From: Chthoniobacter flavus
Lineage (GTDB): Bacteria > Verrucomicrobiota > Verrucomicrobiia > Chthoniobacterales > JACTMZ01
NCBI GenBank assembly: GCA_945878135.1
Contig: CAMDUL010000011.1
Coordinates: forward strand, 23,237 to 87,236
Direction of reading: 5' to 3'
DNA length: 64,000 nucleotides
Numbering within the stretch: position 1 is the stretch's first letter; each line of letters starts with the position of its first letter. The translations under genes were made by a program, and so were the position numbers. The notes below the pieces were generated by a model. That model saw only the letters and a program-made list of their open reading frames with translations. It was not told where the DNA came from and ran no database searches. Positions 7,938-16,074 of the stretch are shown piece after piece.

Positions 7938-8274
7938 TGATGTCCATCCCCCGCTGGCGGGCCTGGACGACTTGGATGCGATCGAAGGGATCGCCGTGGA
8001 TCGGCTCAAGCTGCTGCACCGCGGTCACGGCGCGCCAGTCGGGCACCATGACTTCAAAACCATTCTCCTCGAAAAGACGGGGCAGGTCGGTGTCGAGCGA
8101 GTAGCCGAGTTTGAGTTTGCCCAGGCCGACCTTGATGGCCGCTTCCCATACGGAGGCGAGACTGACGCGGCACTCCCACGGCTCGTGCTGCAGGATGTCC
8201 TTGGCTCGAGGCCCGAATCCGCGTTCGCCCTCGAGGAATCCGATCCACGCGTTGGTGTCGACCAGATACTTCAC
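7888..8274 (-). CDS. VapC-like PIN-domain toxin (TA pair 1)
   Basis: 128 residues, a single PIN domain. It has MKYLVDTNAWIGFLEG (first Asp), a Glu in ASVWEAAIK, GDPFDR (third acidic residue) and a final acidic SRDPVFDRYG. These four acids bind Mg for RNA cleavage; tRNA or rRNA is the known target of VapC toxins. It starts 4 bases inside the antitoxin gene. Its 3' end overlaps the end of tatC by 50 bases on the other strand. It is similar in plan to the second pair at 34.5-35.2 kb. Confidence 0.88.
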   Translation of the reverse strand: MKYLVDTNAWIGFLEGERGFGPRAKDILQHEPWECRVSLASVWEAAIKVGLGKLKLGYSLDTDLPRLFEENGFEVMVPDWRAVTAVQQLEPIHGDPFDRIQVVQARQRGMDIISRDPVFDRYGLRRVW

Positions 8275-8504
8275 ATGTATTCCTTGAATTGCTCGAGCGG
8301 CTCATCGAAGTCGGGCGCCATGTAAAAGTCCGGGCTTTTGGCGCAGCCGAACTTCGCTTTGGTCTGCCTCTTCGGCGCGGGCGGCCGCAGTTCGGCGACC
8401 CGCTTGCCGTGCTTCGTGATGTAAATGGTCTCCCCGCCGGCCACTTGGTCGAGCAAACGGGAAAGATGCGTCTTGGCCTCGAATGCGCCGATTTCTTTGA
8501 TCAT
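8271..8504 (-). CDS. Phd/YefM-type antitoxin (TA pair 1)
   Basis: 77 residues. IGAFEAKTHLSRLLDQVAGG and TKHGKRVAEL are the classic Phd/YefM/VapB dimerisation and DNA-binding fold. The acidic, aromatic tail (DFDEPLEQFKEYM) is the part that would wrap the toxin. It is the first gene of the pair and overlaps the toxin by 4 bases. A near-perfect palindrome directly upstream is the likely autoregulatory operator. The antitoxin of pair 2 shares EAKTHLS and a tail ending DLREYME. Confidence 0.88.
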   Translation of the reverse strand: MIKEIGAFEAKTHLSRLLDQVAGGETIYITKHGKRVAELRPPAPKRQTKAKFGCAKSPDFYMAPDFDEPLEQFKEYM

Positions 8505-8511
8505 GAGATCA

Positions 8512-8528
8512 AACTAGTCTGACTGGTT
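8512..8528. promoter_or_regulatory. Palindromic operator candidate before TA pair 1
   Basis: AACTAGTC, one central T, then GACTGGTT: eight-base arms with one mismatch, 8 bases upstream of the antitoxin start. An ACTAGTT core is also found just before the antitoxin of pair 2. Position and symmetry fit antitoxin-mediated autorepression; binding is inferred. Confidence 0.5.
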
Positions 8529-8578
8529 GCAAAATCCAGCCATTTCGCGGAACGGAGGGCCGGGCTATGCTCGGCCGG

Positions 8579-9394
8579 ATGCGTATTGTCTCCCTTCTGC
8601 CCAGCGCGAGCGAAATCGTCGCCGACCTTGGTCTGCTCGGCTCGCTGGTCGGACGTTCCCACGAGTGCCAATGGCCCGAGGGGGTGCGGAGTGTTCCGGT
8701 CGTTTCGGCCAGCAGGATCGATTCCGCGGCCTTGAGCGGACGGCAGATTGACCGGGCGGTGCGGGCCGCGGTGGAAAAGGGCGAAACGCTTTACGCGGTG
8801 GATGGAGACCTTTTGGCCTCGCTGCGGCCGGACGTCATCCTCACGCAGGATTTGTGCAAGGTATGCGCCGCGTCGGGAGCGGAGATGGCCGATGTCGGCG
8901 CGAAAGTGATTTCGCTCGGTCCGCACACGCTGTCCGAAGTGGCCGAGTCCGTGCGTTACCTGGGACGCGAGCTCGGCGTGGCCGATCGGGGTCTTGCGGT
9001 CGCCGGGAAGATGATGGAGCGCATCGACGCCGTGCGCCGGGCTTCCCAGGGAAAGTGCCGTCCGCGCGTCTTTGTCGCGGAATGGATCGACCCGCCTTTC
9101 GCCTGCGGCCATTGGATTCCCGAAATGGTCGAGGCGGCCGGCGGCGACGAAGTGCTCGGCCGCGCGGGGGCGCGCTCGGTGCGGACGACTTGGGACGAAG
9201 TGCGCGCCGCGCGGCCGGAACTTGTCATCGCCGCGCCTTGCGGTTGCGACGAAGAGCGTGCCGCTCGCGAAGCCCGGTCGGTCGATGTCGGTTGTCCGGT
9301 CGTCCCTGTCGATGCCGACCGCTTTTTTGTCAGGCCCGCGCCCTCCCTGGCAGACGGCGTGGAAATTCTGGCCCGCGTTTTTCGCGGCGCGTAG
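8579..9394 (+). CDS. BtuF-like helical-backbone metal/cobalamin-binding protein
   Basis: 271 residues from the MRIVSLLPSASEIV start, which matches family members; an ATG 12 bases earlier is also possible. Typical segments are LLGSLVGRSHECQWP, RPDVILTQDLCKVC (the periplasmic-binding-protein class III core), WIDPPFACGHWIPEMVEAAGG and APCGCDEERA. No signal peptide is visible, so unlike BtuF it is probably cytoplasmic; such leaderless members are common and their role is unclear. No transporter genes are adjacent. It converges on dapB with 7 bases between stops. Confidence 0.75.
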   Translation: MRIVSLLPSASEIVADLGLLGSLVGRSHECQWPEGVRSVPVVSASRIDSAALSGRQIDRAVRAAVEKGETLYAVDGDLLASLRPDVILTQDLCKVCAASGAEMADVGAKVISLGPHTLSEVAESVRYLGRELGVADRGLAVAGKMMERIDAVRRASQGKCRPRVFVAEWIDPPFACGHWIPEMVEAAGGDEVLGRAGARSVRTTWDEVRAARPELVIAAPCGCDEERAAREARSVDVGCPVVPVDADRFFVRPAPSLADGVEILARVFRGA

Positions 9395-9401
9395 ACACCG
9401 C

Positions 9402-10145
9402 CTACTTCAACCCCAGCACGTCCTGCATGTCATAAAGACCGGCAGGTTGTTTGGCGGCCCATTTGGCGGCGCGGAGGGCGCCGCGGGCGAAGGTGTCGCG
9501 GCTGGAGGCTTTGTGGGTGAGTTCGAGGCGTTCGCCGGGGGCGGCGTAGATGACGGTGTGGTCGCCGACCACATCGCCGCCACGGATGGCGTGGACGCCG
9601 ATTTCGTCATTGGTGCGCTCGCCGACAATGCCGGCGCGGCCGTGGCGGGCGGCTTCGGCGTAATCGAGCTTCCGGACCTCGGCCAGGATCTCGGCGAGGT
9701 GTCGCGCGGTTCCCGACGGTGAATCTTTTTTCAAGCGGTGGTGCATCTCGACCACTTCGAGGTCGAAACCGGGACCGAGGATTTCGGCCGCTTTGCGGGT
9801 CAGCCAGAAGAGGGTGTTCACACCGACGCTGTAGTTCGGGGAGAAGACGAGAGGAATCGTGGTCGAGGCTTTGTTGATTTGTTCGCGCTCGGCGAGTTCG
9901 TGTCCGGTCGTGCCGATGACCAGCACCTTGCCGGCCTCGGCGCAGGCTTTGGCCACCTGCGGGGTGATCTGCGTGGCGGAGAAGTCGATGACGGCATCGC
10001 ACTTGGCGAGGGCCGCGGCGAAATCGTCGCCGGCATCGACCTCGACAGTGACCTGCAAGGCGGGGTCTTCGCCGGCGCAGCGGATGAGGGCTTGGCCCAT
10101 GCGGCCTTTGGCCCCGAAAATGCAGAGACGGAGAGGCTGACTCAT
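9402..10145 (-). CDS. dapB: 4-Hydroxy-tetrahydrodipicolinate reductase
   Basis: 247 residues. The N-terminal Rossmann motif is FGAKGRMGQAL (nucleotide binding) and the active-site signature EVVEMHHRLKKDSPSGTA is complete, with the catalytic His pair and Lys. The enzyme reduces the DapA product toward tetrahydrodipicolinate in the diaminopimelate/lysine pathway, which feeds peptidoglycan. It is last in a dapF-dapA-dapB operon and its start overlaps the dapA stop by 4 bases. Confidence 0.97.
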   Translation of the reverse strand: MSQPLRLCIFGAKGRMGQALIRCAGEDPALQVTVEVDAGDDFAAALAKCDAVIDFSATQITPQVAKACAEAGKVLVIGTTGHELAEREQINKASTTIPLVFSPNYSVGVNTLFWLTRKAAEILGPGFDLEVVEMHHRLKKDSPSGTARHLAEILAEVRKLDYAEAARHGRAGIVGERTNDEIGVHAIRGGDVVGDHTVIYAAPGERLELTHKASSRDTFARGALRAAKWAAKQPAGLYDMQDVLGLK

Positions 10146-11020
10146 GGCAGGAGCCCGAGGTCGGCGAGGGTGGCGCGGACGAGCTGGCGGTTTTCCTCGG
10201 ACATCTCGACGAGCGGGAGACGAAGCTCGGCCGAAAGACCCATGGTGAGGGAGAGTGCGTATTTGGTCGGGGACGGATTGCTTTCGATGAAGAGATTTTT
10301 GAAGAGCGGGTAGAGGCGGCGGTGGAGTTGTTCGGCCCGGACCATTTGTCCTTCGCGTGCGGCGCGGACCAATTCGCTGACTTGCGCGGGGGCAACATTG
10401 GAGGCCACGCTGATGACGCCGACCGCGCCGACGGAAATGAAGGGCAGGGTGAGTGAGTCATCACCGGAAATGATTTGGAAGGTGTCGGGCACGGCTTGGC
10501 GCAATTGGCTGACGCGCTCGACCGATCCGCCGGCTTCTTTGATCGCCACGATGTTGGGGCAATCCTTGGCCAGGCGCGCGACCACGGGTACCCCGATCTC
10601 GATGCCGCAGCGTCCGGGAATGCTGTAGAGAATGATCGGCAATTTTGTCGACTCGGCGATGGCGCGGAAATGGCGGTAGAGGCCTTCGGGTGAAGGCTTG
10701 TTGTAGTAGGGCGCGACGATCAGGGCGCCGTCCGCGCCGGCTTTTTCCGCGTCCCGGGTGAGGGCGATGGCTTCGTCGGTGGAGTTGGAGCCCGTGCCGC
10801 CGACCACTTTGACCCGTCCCGCGGCGATCTCGACCGCGGCTTTGATCACGTTGCGATGCTCGTCGTGCGAGAGGGTGGGTGATTCGCCGGTGGTGCCAAC
10901 GGGGACGATACCGTCCACGCCGCCGGCGATCTGGGTTTCGATCAGTTGGCGGAATCCGTCGTAATCGACTTGGCCGTTGCGGAACGGCGTGATGAGGGCG
11001 GTGTAGGTGCCGGCGAACAT
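10142..11020 (-). CDS. dapA: 4-Hydroxy-tetrahydrodipicolinate synthase
   Basis: 292 residues, a single TIM barrel of the normal length. It shows GTTGESPTLSHDEH (pyruvate-binding TTGE), the YYNKPSPEGLYRHF segment with the catalytic Tyr, YSIPGRCG, and IKEAGGS with the Schiff-base Lys. It condenses pyruvate with aspartate semialdehyde. The gene lies 12 bases downstream of dapF and overlaps dapB by 4 bases, so the three are one transcription unit. Confidence 0.97.
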   Translation of the reverse strand: MFAGTYTALITPFRNGQVDYDGFRQLIETQIAGGVDGIVPVGTTGESPTLSHDEHRNVIKAAVEIAAGRVKVVGGTGSNSTDEAIALTRDAEKAGADGALIVAPYYNKPSPEGLYRHFRAIAESTKLPIILYSIPGRCGIEIGVPVVARLAKDCPNIVAIKEAGGSVERVSQLRQAVPDTFQIISGDDSLTLPFISVGAVGVISVASNVAPAQVSELVRAAREGQMVRAEQLHRRLYPLFKNLFIESNPSPTKYALSLTMGLSAELRLPLVEMSEENRQLVRATLADLGLLP

Positions 11021-11032
11021 GGAGAGAGTGAA

Positions 11033-11845
11033 CTAGACGGTGATCTCACCTTCAAAGACAAAATCGGCCGGGCCGGTGAGGATAACGTGGGAAAAGCCGT
11101 CACCCGAGCGGAGGAAGTCGACGCTCAGGGTGTCGCCGCCTTTGACCAGCACACGGATGGGGGACTCGGCGCCGGTGAGCTCGGCGACGGTCAGTGCGCT
11201 GGCCACCACCCCGGTGCCGCAGGCGAGGGTTTCAGCTTCGACACCGCGTTCGTAGGTGCGGATGGCGAGGTCTTGCGGTCCGAGTTGGCGGACAAAATTC
11301 ACATTCGTGCCGCGAGGTTGGAAGTGGTGGTGGTGGCGCAGGGCGGCGCCCAAGCTGTGGACGTCCGTGCTGTCGAGATTGTCGTCCAGCACAACGGCAT
11401 GCGGGACCCCGGTGTTGATCGAGTAGACGGTGAGTTTTTGTCCGGCGGCGTCGAGTTCGATGCCGTCGGCGAAGGGGCCGGGTTGGCTCATGGCCAGCGA
11501 GACTTGGTCGCCGCGGAGAGTGGCGGTGATCACTCCGGCGGGAGTTTCAAAGCCGAGCGTGCCATCTTTGGCGGGAGCGAGTTTGTCGACAAAGCGGGAG
11601 AAGCAGCGGGCGCCGTTGCCGCACATCTCGGCTTCGCGTCCGTCGGCGTTGTAGTAACGCATGCGGAAGTCGGCCTTGGCCTCCGGTTTTTCGACAAGGA
11701 GGAGCCCGTCGGCACCGACGCCGCGGTGGCGGTCGCAGAGGCGGGCGATCTGGGCGTCGGTGAGGGCGAGCGATCCGTCACGGTTGTCCAGCAGCACGAA
11801 GTCGTTGCCGGCTCCGTTCATTTTGGTGAAGTGCAGCGTTGCCAT
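11033..11845 (-). CDS. dapF: Diaminopimelate epimerase
   Basis: 270 residues. Both catalytic cysteines are in their signatures: EMCGNGARCF in the first half and ACGTGVVAS in the second. The N-terminus FTKMNGAGNDFVLLD and the YERGVEAETLACG loop are typical. It interconverts LL- and meso-diaminopimelate. The MATLHFTKM start fits the family; the frame is open well upstream but that part is low-complexity Pro/Arg-rich. It is the first gene of the dapFAB operon; no riboswitch-like lysine leader is evident upstream. Confidence 0.97.
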   Translation of the reverse strand: MATLHFTKMNGAGNDFVLLDNRDGSLALTDAQIARLCDRHRGVGADGLLLVEKPEAKADFRMRYYNADGREAEMCGNGARCFSRFVDKLAPAKDGTLGFETPAGVITATLRGDQVSLAMSQPGPFADGIELDAAGQKLTVYSINTGVPHAVVLDDNLDSTDVHSLGAALRHHHHFQPRGTNVNFVRQLGPQDLAIRTYERGVEAETLACGTGVVASALTVAELTGAESPIRVLVKGGDTLSVDFLRSGDGFSHVILTGPADFVFEGEITV

Positions 11846-12004
11846 CGGGGGAGTTTCTTTGAGGGACGCGAGGGGTGTCAATCGCGGGGGGGAAAGGGGA
11901 ATCGCAGCCGGAGTCCGCCGCGGCGGACGGAGATGGCCCATAGGCAAAGGGCGCAGAGGGGAGGAGGAAGGGGCTTTGCCCGGGAGTGAGGACGGTGTTG
12001 GTAT
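11846..12004. other. Intergenic leader between dapF and small ORFs
   Basis: Purine-rich sequence with no gene I can support. It holds GGCAAAGGGCGCAGAGG at 11943-11959, a degenerate copy of a GCAGAGG-type repeat also seen at 15157 and 35151. With the three small ORFs that follow it makes up an 800-base stretch without a confident gene between dapF and mutS. Confidence 0.4.
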
Positions 12005-12034
12005 TTGGACACGAAGTCGGCGGTTGATCCGGAG

Positions 12035-12199
12035 ATGCTGAAAAATCCGGTTTTTCAGCGCGTCCTGAGGGAAGGTTTGGCCATTCAGGATCAGTTCAGC
12101 GCGGAGCCCGTTTACGCCAGGACGGGCAAAGGTTACTTGAAAAGCTGCGGCGTTGCGGAATTGCAGGAAATCAAGAAAAAGCACCCGCGCAAAAGTTGA
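12035..12199 (+). CDS. Small hypothetical protein
   Basis: 54 codons from an ATG at 12035 (10 more if the GTG-like upstream frame to 12005 is used). It begins MLKNPVFQRVLREGL and ends in a Lys-rich tail (EIKKKHPRKS). Composition is protein-like rather than random, but I recognise no family. It could be an antitoxin-sized or remnant protein. Confidence 0.3.
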   Translation: MLKNPVFQRVLREGLAIQDQFSAEPVYARTGKGYLKSCGVAELQEIKKKHPRKS

Positions 12200-12202
12200 T
12201 CC

Positions 12203-12307
12203 ATGAAGCGGGTGTGGCTGCGCGACTACTCTTGGGAGTTTGTCACCGCGCAAAACGCGATGCTCTGCGAGGCGAAAAACGCCCTGCACAAATCGACATC
12301 CGATTGA
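12203..12307 (+). CDS. Very short hypothetical ORF (possible gene remnant)
   Basis: 34 codons starting MKRVWLRDYSWEFVTAQNAM, 3 bases after the previous stop. Too short and unrecognised; it may be a fragment of a decayed gene together with its neighbours. Confidence 0.15.
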   Translation: MKRVWLRDYSWEFVTAQNAMLCEAKNALHKSTSD

Positions 12308-12343
12308 CATGAGAGCACGAGAGGTCTTTGGCAGGAAAACCAC

Positions 12344-12541
12344 TTGCGCGAGATGAAGCTGACCGAAGCTGTCGAGCCCTGCCGCCGCTGTCATCGCAGC
12401 GCGCCTTTCCGCTTTTACAACGGCAACACCTTTGCGGCGATCATCCGTGATGTGATCAATCAGCTGGATTTGCCGGAAGAGCAGACTGTAGTGGCAAGAA
12501 GTCTGGCCGGGCACATCGTGGCAGGCGTGGCGACAGCGTAG
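12344..12541 (+). CDS. Small hypothetical protein with a CRRCH motif
   Basis: 65 residues; an ATG 9 bases in (MKLTEAVEPC) may be the true start. It has one CxxC (PCRRCH) followed by an aromatic stretch (FRFYNGNTFAAIIRDVI) and LPEEQ. Codon choice resembles coding sequence. No function can be given. It runs opposite to mutS with about 100 bases between their ends. Confidence 0.35.
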   Translation: MREMKLTEAVEPCRRCHRSAPFRFYNGNTFAAIIRDVINQLDLPEEQTVVARSLAGHIVAGVATA

Positions 12542-12590
12542 GAGGAGAGGGCGTTTCGGGATTTTTGTGCGGGGTTGGAGAGATAGGTTC

Positions 12591-12609
12591 CGGCGGTCGC
12601 AGACCGCCG
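12591..12609. repeat. REP-like hairpin downstream of mutS
   Basis: CGGCGGTC, a 3-base loop, then GACCGCCG. Read on the minus strand it is preceded by TGTAG. It lies 41 bases past the mutS stop but has no T-run, so it is more likely a dispersed palindrome than a Rho-independent terminator. Similar elements lie at 15955, 37379 and 55485. Confidence 0.5.
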
Positions 12610-12649
12610 CTACAAGCGTCGGTGAAGGGCGACGCGGGGGATCGCGCTG

Positions 12650-15121
12650 CTAGGACTCGAAGAGGTCGAGTTGGTTGGTGAAGGCGCGGAGTTTGTGGGG
12701 GCGTTTGGATTTTTCAGCAAGGGCGGGTTTGCCTTCGGCGGTTAACTCCGAATTTTCGAGATTGGCCAGGATTTCCCTCGCGCGTTTGAGGATGGGTTCG
12801 GGGAGGCCGGCCAGTCTGGCCACCTGGATGCCGTAGCTCTGGTCGGCTGGGCCATCGATAATTTTGCGGAGGAAGATGACGTCGTCGTTCCATTCGCGCA
12901 CCGCGACGTTGCAATTGGCCACGCCGGGGCGGGTGCGGGCGAGGTCGGTGAGTTCGTGGTAGTGCGTGGCGAAGAGCGTCCGGCAACCGGTGACGTCGTG
13001 AAGATGCTCGGCCACGCTCCACGCGATGGAGAGTCCGTCGAAGGTCGAGGTGCCGCGTCCGATTTCGTCGAGGATAACAAGACTGCGATCGGTGGCGTTG
13101 TTGATGATGGCGGCGGTTTCGTTCATTTCGACCATGAAGGTGGATTGTCCGCGGGCGAGGTCGTCGCTCGCGCCGACGCGGGTGAAGATGCGGTCGGCGA
13201 GTCCGATCTCGGCGGATGCTGCGGGAATGAAGCTTCCGGTCTGGGCGAGCAGGACGAGCAAGGCGACCTGACGGATGTAGGTGCTTTTGCCGGCCATGTT
13301 CGGTCCGGTCAAAATAACGAGGCGGTGGCTTTCCGTATCGAGTGCGGTGTCGTTGGGCACGAAACGGCCGGCGGACATGGTCTGGTCGAGCACGGGGTGG
13401 CGTCCGTCGGTGATCTTGATCGCTCCGCCCGCGGTGAGTTTCGGGCGGATATAGCGGAAGGTGCGCGCGGTTTCGGCCAGTCCGCCGAGGGTATCGATCT
13501 GCGCGATGGCGCGGGCGGTGTGTTGGAGGGATTCGAGTTCGGCCAGGACGGCGGTGCGGAGTCGGGCGAAGATTTCCGACTCGAGCGCGCGGGCGCGTTC
13601 TTCGCCGCCGAGGATGCGGCCTTCCATGTCTTTCAATTCCGGCGTGATGAAGCGTTCCGAGTTGGCCGTGGTTTGTTTGCGGGTGTAGTCGGCGGGGACG
13701 TTGGCGAGGTTCGACTTGGTGATTTCGAGGTAGTAGCCGAAGACCGAGTTGTAGCGGATCTTGAGCGACTTGATGCCGGTGCGGGCGATTTCGCGGTCCT
13801 GCAATTCGGCGATCCACTGGCGTCCTTCGGTCCCGGCCCGGCGGAGTTGGTCGAGGTCGTTGTTGTAGCCTTCGCGGATCATGCCGCCATCGCGGGTGGT
13901 CGGAGGAGGTTCGTCGACCAGAGCGGAGGCGAGCAGTCCGACCAGCGGATCGAAGGTGCGGAGGTCGGCGGCGAGGCCGAGCAGCGGGGAGGATTCGTTT
14001 GCGGCGAGGGCGGCCCGGAGGGAGGGGAGGAGGGCGAGCGATGTTTTCAGCGCGGCCAGATCGCGGGCGTTGCCCGAGGCGAGGCTGAGGCGGGAGACAG
14101 CGCGCTCCACGTCGCGGATGTCGCGGAGGATGTCGCGGACGGCGGCGAGGCGCGCGGGTTCATCGTGGAAGGCGGCGATGAGATCTTGCCGCCGGGTGAT
14201 GGTCTCGAGGTCGCGGAGGGGGTGCAGGATCCACTCGCGAAGGAGGCGTGCTCCCATCGGCGTGAGGGTGCGGTCGACGGCGCCGCGCAGGCTGGTGCCT
14301 TCGGGGTTGCGGGATTCGACGAGTTCGAGATTGGTCTGGGTGACCGCGTCGAGAAGGACGTAGGCGGAGGCGTGCCAGGGTTTCGGTGGTGCGAGGTGTT
14401 GTGCGTCGCGGCGGAGGCTGCGGGTGATGTAGTGCAGCAGCGCGCCGGCGGCCGCGGTGCCGAGGGGGAGACCGGAGCAACCGAAGCCGTCGAGGGATTG
14501 GACTCGGAAGTGATCGAGCAGGAGATCGGTGGCTTGGGTCAGATCGAAGGCGAAGGCGTCGTGCGGGGTCGGTGGCACGGGAAGATCCGCGGGTGCATTG
14601 TCGCGGTCGGGCACGAGGAGCTCGCTCGGTTGGAGACGGGCGAGTTGGTCGGCGAGTTGCGCGGACGAGCCGGTTTCGGCGAGGCGGAATTCACCCGTGC
14701 TGAGGTCGAGCCAGGCGAGTCCGTGGGATTTTTTGCCGGGACAAACGGCGGCGAGGTAGTTGTGCCGGTTTTCTTCGAGACCGAAATCGTCGAGGGTGCC
14801 GGCACTGAGGATGCGGGCGATCTCGCGGCGGACGAGTTTGCCCGGGGTGACCTCGCCGACTTGGTCGCAGATGGCCACGCGTTTGCCGGCTTCGACGAGT
14901 TTGGCCACGTAAGCGCGGGCGCTGTGGTAGGGGACACCGCACATGGGAACGTCGTGACGTTTGGTCAGGGCGACGTTGAGGATCGACGAGGCTTCGCGGG
15001 CATCGTCGAAGAACATCTCGTAGAAGTCTCCGAGGCGGAAGAGGAGGAGGGTGTTGGGGGGAAGCTCGCGGCGGATGTCCTGGTATTGCCGCATCATGGG
15101 GGTGAGCTTCGGGGCGGACAT
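12650..15121 (-). CDS. mutS: DNA mismatch repair protein MutS
   Basis: 823 residues, close to E. coli MutS. The mismatch-reading Phe-x-Glu is in RLGDFYEMFFDDA near the N-terminus; the connector, clamp and core regions follow. The ATPase has Walker A GPNMAGKST (Lys ~612), Walker B LVILDEIGRGTSTFDG and the signature loop FMVEMNETA. The protein scans for mispairs and recruits MutL. The C-terminal tail is short and Lys-rich. It runs toward the small-ORF gap and starts 25 bases from the lower-GC island. Confidence 0.98.
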   Translation of the reverse strand: MSAPKLTPMMRQYQDIRRELPPNTLLLFRLGDFYEMFFDDAREASSILNVALTKRHDVPMCGVPYHSARAYVAKLVEAGKRVAICDQVGEVTPGKLVRREIARILSAGTLDDFGLEENRHNYLAAVCPGKKSHGLAWLDLSTGEFRLAETGSSAQLADQLARLQPSELLVPDRDNAPADLPVPPTPHDAFAFDLTQATDLLLDHFRVQSLDGFGCSGLPLGTAAAGALLHYITRSLRRDAQHLAPPKPWHASAYVLLDAVTQTNLELVESRNPEGTSLRGAVDRTLTPMGARLLREWILHPLRDLETITRRQDLIAAFHDEPARLAAVRDILRDIRDVERAVSRLSLASGNARDLAALKTSLALLPSLRAALAANESSPLLGLAADLRTFDPLVGLLASALVDEPPPTTRDGGMIREGYNNDLDQLRRAGTEGRQWIAELQDREIARTGIKSLKIRYNSVFGYYLEITKSNLANVPADYTRKQTTANSERFITPELKDMEGRILGGEERARALESEIFARLRTAVLAELESLQHTARAIAQIDTLGGLAETARTFRYIRPKLTAGGAIKITDGRHPVLDQTMSAGRFVPNDTALDTESHRLVILTGPNMAGKSTYIRQVALLVLLAQTGSFIPAASAEIGLADRIFTRVGASDDLARGQSTFMVEMNETAAIINNATDRSLVILDEIGRGTSTFDGLSIAWSVAEHLHDVTGCRTLFATHYHELTDLARTRPGVANCNVAVREWNDDVIFLRKIIDGPADQSYGIQVARLAGLPEPILKRAREILANLENSELTAEGKPALAEKSKRPHKLRAFTNQLDLFES

Positions 15122-15146
15122 GGGAAGAGGAGATTAGCGCGGGGCG

Positions 15147-15779
15147 ATGGGAATGGAAACCGCAGAGGGCACAAAGGACGCGGAATTGGATGTGGTTCTG
15201 GTGGAACCCGGTCCGGCGGGTGCACGCAATGCGCAGAAGCGCGGCCTGTCGCATGTGGTCTGCGGCACGATGCAAGCGGCCGGATTCAATCCCGGTAGCG
15301 TGGCGGCCATCGGCGCATTCGATGTGGTGGAGCATACCAAGGATCACGGGGGATTTCTGAGACATTTTCCGGACCTCTTCGAACCTGGCGGCATGCTCTA
15401 CCTCACGGTGCCGGCCTACGATTTCCTTTGGCCACATGAAGATGTCCACACGGGGCACTTGCGAAGGTCTGCCGCAAAGACGCTTCGCAAGCGTGTTGAA
15501 CGAGCCAGATTTAAGGTGAGGCTAGTCTCCGGGATGTTTGTCTGGCTGATTGTGTCGGTTGCCTTGTTTCGTTGCCTGCCTTTTCATTTTTTCGAAAGGG
15601 GCACGAAAGGTGTTCACCGGGCAAAGGAATCCAAAGCCGATCACTGTATACCGGAATTGCTAGCTCAGCTCGTTAAAGCACTGCATCTTTGGGGACGCGC
15701 AACGACCTCCGAATCGCGGGCGATTGGTGTTGGCGCAAGTCTGATCTGCGCGGCTTTCAAGAATGACCCCACCAAATGA
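15147..15779 (+). pseudogene. SAM-dependent methyltransferase, N-terminally truncated
   Basis: The frame encodes 210 residues. It contains the later part of a class I methyltransferase: VVLVEPGPAGARNAQKRGL (motif II acid), AFDVVEHTKD (motif IV), LFEPGGMLYLTVPAY (motif V) and a C-terminal hydrophobic segment. The glycine-rich SAM loop (motif I) that should precede is missing. The first dozen codons lie in a GCAGAGGGCACAAAGGACGC-type repeat, so the 5' end looks lost and replaced. Full-length relatives sit in surface polysaccharide loci. A functional short protein cannot be excluded. It marks the left edge of the island. Confidence 0.65.
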
Positions 15780-15954
15780 AGACGGAGGAGTTGAATGAAT
15801 GCGGCGGGCTCGCTCTATCGCGGCTATCCCAAGGTTGTGAGGTCACAAAGGTTAGAGGAAGCGAGGGATCCGCGGTAGTGCGGCGCTTCAATAAATTGTT
15901 GGCGCCAGCGAAGCTGGGTGACGTGTGATGTGTGGTGTTAGAGGCTTTTGTAAT

Positions 15955-15992
15955 CAAGTCCTCGCGGCCGATGCAGCCGCGACTACACCTGA
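15955..15992. repeat. REP-like palindrome between truncated methyltransferase and BKACE gene
   Basis: Arms CGCGGC and GCCGCG around a 7-base centre, followed by GACTACA (TGTAGTC on the minus strand). It is the same plan as the element after mutS. The rest of 15780-16070 shows no gene. Confidence 0.4.
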
Positions 15993-16074
15993 ATCCAAGC
16001 CGCTTTAGTTACGACAAGACAATGCTGATCCTGCTTGCGGAAGGTTGATTTTGGTGCATTTTCTTCGAGCGCTC

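Noticed and set aside
12591..12609. Rho-independent terminator for mutS
   Set aside because: Good stem but no T-run on the minus-strand side; treated as a dispersed palindrome.
12956..15298. 780-codon frame on the plus strand
   Set aside because: Antisense to mutS, with Gly/Glu/Val-rich composition and no motif.
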